NCBI GenBank assembly: GCA_963978905.1
Contig: OZ022259.1
Span: forward strand, 17,520,068 to 17,584,067
Length of the DNA: 64,000 bases
Direction: 5' to 3'
DNA from: Trichostrongylus colubriformis
Taxonomy: Eukaryota; Nematoda; Chromadorea; Rhabditida; Trichostrongylidae
In this document: piece after piece, positions 56,377-64,000 of the stretch
Layout: every line of letters starts with the position of its first letter
How positions within the stretch are numbered: the stretch's first letter is position 1
Notes under the pieces: generated by a model
Seen by the model: the letters and a program-made list of their open reading frames with translations, nothing else
Database searches by the model: none
Told to the model about the DNA's origin: nothing
Position numbers and translations under genes: made by a program

Positions 56377-58342
56377 CTAATGTCGGAGTATGGTAAAGAA
56401 GCGTGCCAGTAAGCGTGATTTTGAAATTGTTCCTTCACACTTGTATGAGCACACATCTTCTACCTTCGCATAGTTGTATAGTAGCATCAGTTGGTTTGCT
56501 TGAGTGTGCTTTGAGCACTGAATGAAGGATGTTTGATCTTCACATTCGAGGGCTACTTTGCTTGGTTTTTCTAATTGACAATATACCGTGGAATTTGCCC
56601 CTTCCGAGCAATCATTGCAGCCTGCCACAGTTGTTGCCTTTGTGCCGCAAGCAGGGTCTACTACGATTTGAGCCATTTGGGTCTGGTTTTTCGATGTAAT
56701 GAGTAATGTCACTTCACTGTCGTATGTATCATTACCGTCTCTGAAGCACTGATATTGAGATAAGGTGTTTTGTTCGGTAAATTGCTTGTTGGATCTCGTA
56801 AGTCCCTGAAGCTATCTTGCGGACAGGAGCAGCTTGCGGCGTTCATGATGTGGCTGCAACTGCAGACTACTTGGTTTGTACAATTGCTAAAGTGTCTGCT
56901 GGCCATATTCTCGTTTGGACAAGCGACTGGAATTTTGAATGCGTCGTCTAGCATTTTGTGCCCGGTTGGGGATTCTGCGAAACGTTTACTTAGAGAGCTT
57001 TGGAACATGTTCTGCAAGGATGTCACCTTGATGTCCCATGCTCCCACTTTTGTTGCAATATATGGATGGAGTTGCAGCAATTTTTTTTCCGCGATTCCAG
57101 GGTCGGTTGTTTCGAGCAAGATATGAACTTTGAGTCCCATGAAGTGCATCTGAATATGTGATATACTTCGAGACTTCTTGGCACTTGGCAATTCGATAGA
57201 AGAAGCACCCCGGAAATGGTGTCGAGCAACCGCAGCCTAGTCCCGGACAAGTGGAGCTGCACATGGAATAACCAGGAAATTTTTCTGCTTCGTAAATTTC
57301 GGGGATTCTGTCATTCAGCTTCAAGGTTCTGCACGTGTCGGATGTACATGAACCCATTGAGGCACATCGTTTTTTCGTAGAACACTTTCGGAAGCGTGTC
57401 GCGTGTATGAAACAACGTGTCTTTTTTGCAGATTCGACGCGCGCTTTCGAGTGTGAATTTGATGTAGGCTACCGTGTGGTGTCGATACCGTAGCGCGATG
57501 CGTATTTCTCTCTGAAGCTTGTTAAAGAGTAGTTCTTCTTTATTCTCGAAAGTGCAGGTGTTGGATTCGTCACAGATAAGCTCGGTACCGTGGCGTACAT
57601 AGAAGTGCTGACAGCTAAGTGTTTGTGTTGTAGTGGTAGCCAGAATTGTTATTGCGATGGTGATAAAGACTGATAGTTTGAGATGTTTGAGCTTGAACGA
57701 CTCTCTTTCGTTGTCATTCTGCTGCATCGTGGGGTGGATGTCTGTTTGCGGCCCGTTTTTCTTCGACCGGTACGCTTTGAAAAGCGCACCCAAAAGCAAT
57801 ACAACAGTATCGGCCCAGCGACAATAGATATCCCTGTCGGAATGGCACCGCCGGGCCAATAATGAGGGTTCCCAAGTAAGGCCATGGTGAAAAAAAGCCT
57901 TATCAGCGCAAAAGGGCTGTCGCGGGCACCATTTGTTGTGGCTATAGTTGCCTTGTGCGGTGTCACTGCTCAACGTGATGTTGATGGGTTCTTCGTGTGC
58001 CGACGGCGGAAGTATGAAGGTTGTGGTTTGATGCGCAGTTCTATGTTGACATGCTTTGTTAAAGCATAGAGTATAGTTCTGCGATGGTGGGACTACAGAG
58101 GCTGTTCTGTTTTGACAGAGAATATGTGTAGCGCCAATGGCAGGATACAGCACTAGGAGGAAAGGAGGATAAAGAATTATCTTCGAGATGGAGCTACAGC
58201 TCGTGGTACAAAAATCTCTCCTTTGGACCTCATTGTCATGATCGGTTTCATAATACTTCACGTTTTTTAGCTTTCTTTGAAGGGAGAATTTTTCTTCCCA
58301 TTGCGGGTTGTGTCTCCACTGATTTTGTAAATTCTGAGTCAC
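56377..58342 (-). pseudogene. Envelope-like glycoprotein region of BEL copy 2
   Basis: Frames 58342-57311, 57357-56986, 57191-56709 and 56712-56377 cover the same Cys-rich protein as in copy 1. Copy 2 has one extra C near 57046 that splits the second part, and one base fewer than copy 1 near 57395. In neither copy is the whole region in one frame. Membrane-anchor-like segments precede the Cys-rich ectodomain. No restored reading is given. Confidence 0.6.
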
Positions 58343-58478
58343 TCATTGCACTTCGAGTTTCAAGCGGTATCAAGTTTGTTATTGGGCGATGGCAGATGTG
58401 TCCTAAGGGAATGACAACTTTTTCCGAGCGAACTAGATCGTCTGCGCTTTTTACTAGCTCAGTTACGTGACCAAGTGG

Positions 58479-59504
58479 TCAGTTGCTACGTGGGACTGGT
58501 CCATCTTGCTGTATGAGCACTACTTCTCCTATTTCAGAAAGTGACCGTGCTGTATGTCTGCCTTGCTTCTTACCAGCCTTTTGGATATCACACAATTCTG
58601 TCACATATTTTTTCTGCCATTTGTTCCAGAAAAGGTTCGACATTTCATGTGCGAACTGTAGTGCTTCTTTCGCTTGTTGTACTGTCGCAATCGTGGCGTC
58701 TTCGTATGTGGGATCATCGACCTCGTCCGAATCGTTGTTTTCAGGCAAGGCGAATTTCAGATTGCCCTGTAGAAAATCTACGGGTCGTAAAGGCACGGAT
58801 GTGAGGTCTTCGGGATCTACCTTTGCAAGCGGGCGAGTGTTGACAACCGCCTCGATACATGCTAGTACTGTTAGAAACTTTTGGTGGGATAGCTTTCTGC
58901 GCCCTATGGTCATGGAAAGGCATCTTTTTATTGTTCCCACTAGTCGTTTCCATACTCCTTCCATCCATGGTGCTGCGGGAGGATTGAATACCCATTTGAT
59001 GGCTTTCGTGGCAGAATAGTCCATTACGGATCGGCCGTGGTCATCTCTTTGGAAGAGAAGGTCTAAAAGTTTAGCGCCAAGAACGACGTTGCTCCCACAG
59101 TCGGAGCGTATCAATGAGGGTACGCCTCTTCGACTTATGAAACGTAAGAAACTGTCCAAAAATGCTGAGGCAGAGAGACTATCGACAAGTTCAAGGTGAA
59201 TAGCTCTGGTAGAGAGGCAGGTGTATAGAGCAATGTATACTTCTTCGTTGGTATTGGTATTGAAGGGTCCTATGTAGTCGCACCCAACGTGTTGGAACGG
59301 CTTCGACGCTATTACACGGTCTCTTGGTAGCGGAGCATTTTCTGGGTACGCAAATGGTAACCCTCGCTCTCTTTTGCACACTGTGCATTTGCTGAGAAGT
59401 TTTCGAATTTTCGACGACGGTTTGGGAACCCAGAATCGCATTCTCAGCAGGGACAAGGTGTGCTGCCGGCCACAGTGCATATTGGTTTCATGAATTTCGT
59501 TCAC
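58479..59504 (-). CDS. BEL integrase (polyprotein fragment)
   Basis: A 341-residue open frame. An HHCC-type zinc region at the start includes HETNMHCGRQH and CTVCKRERG. The DDE core follows, with HVGCDYIGPF (first Asp), RSDCGSNVVLGAKL (second) and WMEGVWKRLVGTIK (Glu). The C-terminal part (NTRPLAKVDPEDLTSVPLRP, then RHTARSLSEIGEVVLI) is typical of Pao-type integrases. It is normally part of gag-pol. This is the intact counterpart of the broken region in copy 1. Confidence 0.92.
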   Translation of the reverse strand: MNEIHETNMHCGRQHTLSLLRMRFWVPKPSSKIRKLLSKCTVCKRERGLPFAYPENAPLPRDRVIASKPFQHVGCDYIGPFNTNTNEEVYIALYTCLSTRAIHLELVDSLSASAFLDSFLRFISRRGVPSLIRSDCGSNVVLGAKLLDLLFQRDDHGRSVMDYSATKAIKWVFNPPAAPWMEGVWKRLVGTIKRCLSMTIGRRKLSHQKFLTVLACIEAVVNTRPLAKVDPEDLTSVPLRPVDFLQGNLKFALPENNDSDEVDDPTYEDATIATVQQAKEALQFAHEMSNLFWNKWQKKYVTELCDIQKAGKKQGRHTARSLSEIGEVVLIQQDGPVPRSN

Positions 59505-60080
59505 AATCAGACGAACAAGTTCAGAGTCCTTTGCAATGAAGATTGGTTCTTTTGTGGCGCGTGAAAATACTGTATTGGTTAGTCGCGACCTTGCTCTGAT
59601 TATTTGGTTTTCGTCATTAATCAGATTTTTGTTTTTATGTCTCGCACGAAGTTCTTTTATATACCTTTTGTTTGTTTACGCAAAAGAATGTACTCAGCGG
59701 CTTTGATCTCATCACATGTAAGTTCACTGTCTGCGGGACATAAAGAAACTGCTGGAGCGACGTTTCGCTTGTTGCGGGTGTTAAACCTTGTGATCCAACA
59801 CTTTAGCGTCTACACTGCTCGTGTCAGAGCTTTCAGTGCGTGTGAGTAATGCCGAAAGTGCGACAGATCCATGATGCTATCATTTATATGTATTGTTTTT
59901 ACCGCAGGTGCACAGATGGGCGTGTTGCGTATTCATCATGGCTCTCATTGCCAGCCATTTCATTCAAGTCGAACGATGGCTCAATCGGCCAGCTAGCTTC
60001 TTGTGTTTTGAACCATTGAGGCTCTGGAAGCCAGTCGCTTGCCTCAAATGCTTCTTTTGTAGTTGGCTACATCAGCTGGA

Positions 60081-60725
60081 TTATTTTTGGACTCGACGTA
60101 GTTCTACTAGTGCACCAAGCTGATGGATAATGCGTCGTAGCTTTTTGATTCTTTCTACTTGACTGGCCACGAACAGAGGAAGCCTTTTTGTGGTTTGTAT
60201 CCAGGCCAAAGCAATTTTGCTGTCACGAGTGCTGTCTGTTACAATGCGTACGAGTTTTATACGGCTCTTATAAGATCGAAGGATCGTCCTTGCTAATCGT
60301 AGAGATATCAAAATGGCTAGCAATTCAACCCTGGGAATGGAAAGTTGCTTTTCCTTGGGAGCAAGTCTCGTTTTAGCGCTCAACAAGCCTTTTGTGTGAT
60401 GCGAAGGGAGATGCGTTACGTAGCTGCAGCAAGATATTGCTAATTGACTGGCGTCCCCGAATATCCATAGTGTGGACCCATGGTCGTGGCTGAGGACGGG
60501 ACCAATGTGATGGGACCATGGACGAACACTGATGAGTGTGCCGGATATTTCTGTGACTATTTCATTCCACCTGTTGACGTATTCCATCCTAAGAGGTTTT
60601 CCCCAAGCAATTTTCAGCATAGCAACCTCTCTCATCAACAGCTTTGCCTTAAGTGTTAGCGGCAGCGCCAAACCAAGAGGGTCGTATACTTTGTGGATTG
60701 CACTCACAAGTTCTTTTTTAGTCAT
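60081..60725 (-). CDS. BEL connection and RNase H domain (polyprotein fragment)
   Basis: A 214-residue open frame. SAIHKVYDPLGLALPLTLKA is the conserved connection motif after RT. RNase H residues appear in WIFGDASQLA (Asp), IPRVELLAILISLRLAR (Glu) and VRIVTDSTRDSKIALAWI (Asp). The frame is separate from the integrase frame; the linking part (59505-60080) is poorly open. Confidence 0.88.
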   Translation of the reverse strand: MTKKELVSAIHKVYDPLGLALPLTLKAKLLMREVAMLKIAWGKPLRMEYVNRWNEIVTEISGTLISVRPWSHHIGPVLSHDHGSTLWIFGDASQLAISCCSYVTHLPSHHTKGLLSAKTRLAPKEKQLSIPRVELLAILISLRLARTILRSYKSRIKLVRIVTDSTRDSKIALAWIQTTKRLPLFVASQVERIKKLRRIIHQLGALVELRRVQK

Positions 60726-60784
60726 ATTCCCCTTCTGTGATAAGGTGACCTTGAGACAGAGTCGTTCATTTTCGGTGTTACAAG

Positions 60785-62265
60785 CTACCCCAAGAGTTTT
60801 GTATTTCCCGTCTTCTCTCTGATGGGAAGTCGCTTAAATCTGTAGTGGACTATGCTAGTAGTAGAAAGTGCCATATTGGGGTCTTTCAACCAGAGGAACC
60901 TCAACAGATCGCGATGGGTGTTGACATAAACTGAGTTACTGATGAATTCTCTGAGATTATTCCCGATGCGATTGAATAGCATTCTGGAGTTTTCAATTTT
61001 CTCGAGTGCTTCTCTCTCTGTATCTGCTGCCAAAAAGATGTTGTCGGCATAGATGTTCTCCAAAATTTCTTTGGATAGTGGAGTGTTCGTTTCAACGAGA
61101 AACTTGTCAGTGTCCCGAATGGAAGTCGCTTAAATCTGTAGTGGACTATGCTAGTAGTAGAAAGTGCCATATTGGGGTCTTTCAACCAGAGGAACCTCAA
61201 CAGATCGCGATGGGTGTTGACATGAGCTGAGTTACTGATGAATTCTCTGAGATTCATCCCGATGCGATTGAATAGCATTCTGGATTTTTCAATTTTCTCG
61301 AGTGCTTCTCTCTTTGTATCTGCTGCCAAAAAGATGTTGTCGGCATAGATGTTCTCCAAAATTTCTTTGGATAGTGGAGTGTTCGTTTCAACGAGAAACG
61401 TTGTCAGTGTCCCGAATGGAAGTCGCTTAAATCTGTAGTGGACTATGCTAGTAGTAGAAAGTGCCATATTGGGGTCTTTCAACCAGAGGAACCTCAACAG
61501 ATCGCGATGGGTGTTGACATGAGCTGAGTTACTGATGAATTCTCTGAGATTCATCCCGATGCGATTGAATAGCATTCTGGATTTTTCAATTTTCTCGAGT
61601 GCTTCTCTCTTTGTATCTGCTGCCAAAAAGATGTTGTCGGCATAGATGTTCTCCAAAATTTCTTTGGATAGTGGAGTGTTCGTTTCAACGAGAAACGTTG
61701 TCAGTGTCCCGAATGGAAGTCGCTTAAATCTGTAGTGGATTATGTTAGTAGTAGAAGGTGCCATATTGGGGTCTTTCAACCAGAGGAACCTCAACAGATC
61801 GCGATCTTCAGGAACGACACGGATCTGAGTGAATGCTGCTTGTGTATCCCCAGTGACCAATATGTTGCACCATCGACTAGACGTGAGAATGTCTTGAATT
61901 TTGTTGATGAAACTTCCTCCGGTGTGCATGACGTCGTTCAGAGAAAGTTTGTCAATGTCCTTTGAGGAAGCGTCAAATACTACCCGTAGCACCCCGGAGT
62001 GGGGCATATAATAGACAGCTTTGTCCGGGCACAGTCGTTACGACATAGGTATCTCCTCAATAATGTCGTTTTGCTTATATTCTTCGAGTATTTTCTTGTA
62101 CCACTCTTTTTGATTTGGAGTTAGGTCATGGAACCTGTATAATGCGTTCAAGCGCGAAAGAGCTATGCTGCAATCGTCTTTTAAGTCAACTACGTTGTCT
62201 TTGAACGGGAATGGAGCGGTTATTACTCCGTTTTCGATGCGAATTCGCTTAGAGTAGTTGTTCAA
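60785..62265 (-). pseudogene. BEL reverse transcriptase with internal tandem duplication
   Basis: Open pieces are 62265-62038, 62007-60901 and 61063-60785. The first has FHDLTPNQKEWYKKILEEYK, the usual RT entry. The second has [11 protein letters not shown], then [20 protein letters not shown] (motif A Asp), then RFKRLPFG and IYADN (in the place of YxDD), then MNLREFISN. From RDLLRFLWL to LREFISN the segment is repeated about three times in tandem, so the RT palm/fingers part is multiplied. Frame breaks lie near 62030 and in the last unit. Unlikely to be active in this form. Confidence 0.85.
60825..61809 (-). repeat. 297-bp tandem repeat within BEL reverse transcriptase
   Basis: Units start at 60825, 61121, 61418 and 61715 (spacing 296, 297, 297), the last one partial. 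297 bp is 99 codons, so the expansion keeps the frame apart from the one-base loss in the first unit. Each full unit carries IYADN and LREFISN. The units are nearly identical to each other; the outermost one diverges slightly near 61739-61800. Confidence 0.93.
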
Positions 62266-62298
62266 GTATTCTGGGTACTGTCATCCGCTTGGTATTCA

Positions 62299-62965
62299 TC
62301 AGTAAATACATATGCCCATGCCTTCTAGTTCGTACATTTCTTTGAGCTCCTTTTTGACGTCTGATATCACTTCAGGGCAGACCAGCACCGTGTGTTGCGC
62401 AACCATTTTCGAGTGGGGAATTTCTGAGTTTCCGAAAAGGGCTGGTCCGAAAACAGTGTTTTGAGCTAGAAGACCAGAAGGCAGTTTTGTTGGCGGCGAA
62501 TTGAGAGGGACAGTGTGTTCATAGGACTCAACTCCGATCAATATAGTGGGTTTGATTAGCTGACCGCTTGCGGCCGTGTTTGACAAAAAGATGTTGTTCT
62601 GTTTGAGGGACTGTATATCTGGAGATGTTAAGGTAGCAGAAGGGAAAGCATTGGTGAGTACGGGTTTGGTACTTAAGTTAACAGAGACACATTCACCAAA
62701 TCATGTTCTAAAACGGCCGTCACTTGCTGCGCCGTGTGCGTATGGATTGTTCCTCCTATCCCATGCATAGTGCATTGGTAGGGCTCTCCTCGCGCTAGGG
62801 CAAGGTGTCTACTAAATGAGCGTCAATCAGGTTACATTGGGCCCCGGAGTCGAGGAAGATAAGGACGTTCTCGAATGAGCCCGTAGTATTATTCTTTATT
62901 TGTCCTTCGACTGTCATGAGAATGAGATTTTTCTCATGTAAGTTTTCATCCAACTGGTTGGAGAA
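62299..62965 (-). pseudogene. BEL protease and linker to reverse transcriptase
   Basis: FLDSGAQCNLID near 62850-62880 is the aspartic protease active site (DSG). A stop follows after DTLP (about 62799). Further on, in another frame (62586-62299), ILIGVESYEHT and KLPSGLLAQNTVFGPALFG are the conserved Pao-type segment between protease and RT. Confidence 0.8.
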
Positions 62966-62970
62966 ACTGT

Positions 62971-64000
62971 TCACCTCTTTTTGCTCGTTTTCGTTAGATG
63001 CAGCTGGTTGAGCCAGATGTTAGTGTGATTGGTTTGGTTACGGTAGGTATTTTTTGGCTTGCCACTTTCTCTTGTACTGCTTTCGGATGATTTGCGCGCA
63101 TTGCCTCGTGATTTTGGAAGTGTCGTAGTAGGAGTTTCATCAGTTTGATTGGAGCAGAGGCAAATGTGATGATCTCTGCTACATTTGGGACAATTTCTCA
63201 GTGTGCAAGCACTACTTCTGTGGTCCCTTGCGAAGCGTTTCCAACATACGAATTGAACCCTCAGAGCGTTACAGCAATCTACTGGTGTTCGCACGGTTCG
63301 GCAATCTTTAGTCAATGGTTACTCTTCTGGCAGAACAAACACTGTTCTAGCTTGAAGATGCTTTCGCGCTGTGCTTTTCCGGTATGGTTCGCGACGATGC
63401 CAGTGAGGCAGATCTATTTTCGAACAGGACTCTGGAAGACACCTGCTCATGAAGTTCTTCCAATAATTTGCCAAGTGTTAGCTTTGAATTGAGGGACGTT
63501 GCCTTCATGCAGTTTTTGACTACTTCGTATGAGAATTTTGCAAGAGTAGTGTCAATCCACAATGGGTCATGTTTCTTGCGGATGTCATATCCAGTGGCAA
63601 CCATTTGGAATACTAGGTCATTTATTCTCTCGAGTGTCTCGACACATCTTCCGGCTGATGAGGTCGTTTTGGGTATGTCTAACAGTTGCTGAACAATTTG
63701 CGACCTATTATTCGCCTTGTTACCGAATTTTTTCTGTAGGACTTCGACTATAAGATTGTAGTTTGAGCTCCTCATCGGAATGCACTCTGAACTTTCCCTC
63801 GTATGGCGTTTTTGAGATATAGTATTTTCTCTATTTCACCGAGCTGTTGGTTTCGATAGGCTCCTGAACGAAAAGTTTTTCTGTAACGAAAGCCCAAAGA
63901 GGCTTTCGTTACAGGAAAACTGGTCCAGTCCTACCCTGGACGGATGGAGAGGTCCGTTGCATGCTAGGAGATGAAGTCTGGGAAAGCGGTTGGTCCAGAT
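62971..64000 (-). pseudogene. BEL gag, 3' portion, frameshifted
   Basis: 63775-63347 encodes a capsid-like helical region (NLIVEVLQKKFGNKANNRSQ onward). 63315-62971 encodes Cys/His knuckles (CPKCSRDHHICLC) in a different frame. Upstream, in a third phase, IEKILYLKNAIRGKV appears near 63800-63840, as in BEL gag proteins. At least two frameshifts are present and the N-terminus is outside the window. Confidence 0.75.
63881..63914. repeat. Perfect 14-bp hairpin in the gag region
   Basis: CTGTAACGAAAGCC (63881-63894) and its exact inverse (63901-63914) surround a 6-nt loop, with four more pairs possible beyond one bulged G. Confidence 0.8.

Larger units (their letters stand above)
54787..64000 (-). 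mobile_element. BEL/Pao retrotransposon, copy 2, runs off the window
   Basis: Minus-strand order: gag (from beyond 64000), protease, reverse transcriptase, RNase H, integrase, envelope-like region, zinc-knuckle ORF. All main domains are recognisable. Several one-base indels break the polyprotein, so it is either old or carries sequencing errors. The 5' LTR is outside the window. Confidence 0.9.

Overview
The window is nuclear DNA from a nematode. The evidence is spliced genes with GT/AG introns, best matched from memory to Caenorhabditis and human proteins, and 3' splice sites lying at or just before start codons, as expected for spliced-leader trans-splicing. Mariner, Penelope-like, BEL/Pao and RTE-type elements are abundant. 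A strongylid, hookworm-like worm is my inference, not something a search has shown.

Gene-bearing part (about 3-18 kb). Three conserved genes can be rebuilt exon by exon with consistent phases. On the minus strand at 3483-7472 is a 16-exon gene for the U4/U6 snRNP protein Prp3 (653 aa). A 62-aa coiled-coil gene lies 266 bp downstream, probably in the same operon. Divergently transcribed from these, at 8552-12246, is a 16-exon TMEM209-like membrane protein gene (about 696 aa). A non-autonomous DNA transposon with a 9-bp target duplication sits in the shared upstream region. At 16414-17837 (minus) is a compact 4-exon proneural bHLH gene of the NeuroD/CND-1 type (157 aa) with a TATA box 66 bp upstream of its ATG.

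Middle part (about 18-43 kb). Genes are sparse. There is a partial unrecognised gene at 30498-31719 (minus) with a decayed copy near 25.3 kb, and there are three mariner copies: dead at 27.2 kb, almost intact at 32.0 kb, and internally deleted at 39.2 kb. Several fold-back elements and SINE-like repeats are present, and a degenerate telomere-like array lies near 26.6-27.0 kb. The most distinctive structure is a 2.2-kb inverted duplication (36.4-38.6 and 40.6-42.8 kb). Each arm carries an identical two-exon gene for a small secreted ShK-type six-cysteine peptide.

Right part (43.5-64 kb). This is a nest of retroelements. A fold-back mariner derivative was invaded by a Penelope-like element, which left 12-bp target duplications and hammerhead-ribozyme-like tails. 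Next to it lies a minus-strand BEL/Pao element with gag, protease, reverse transcriptase, RNase H, integrase, an envelope-like Cys-rich region and an extra zinc-knuckle ORF at its 3' end. About 7.25 kb of this arrangement is present twice (44.27-51.52 and 54.20-61.46 kb), separated by a 200-N gap and a Penelope-like RT/GIY-YIG gene. That pattern suggests two alleles or overlapping contigs joined in series. The reverse transcriptase region also contains a 297-bp in-frame tandem repeat.

The host genes have unrelated jobs: splicing, a nuclear-envelope-type membrane protein, neural fate and a secreted peptide. Only Prp3 and its small downstream neighbour look co-transcribed.
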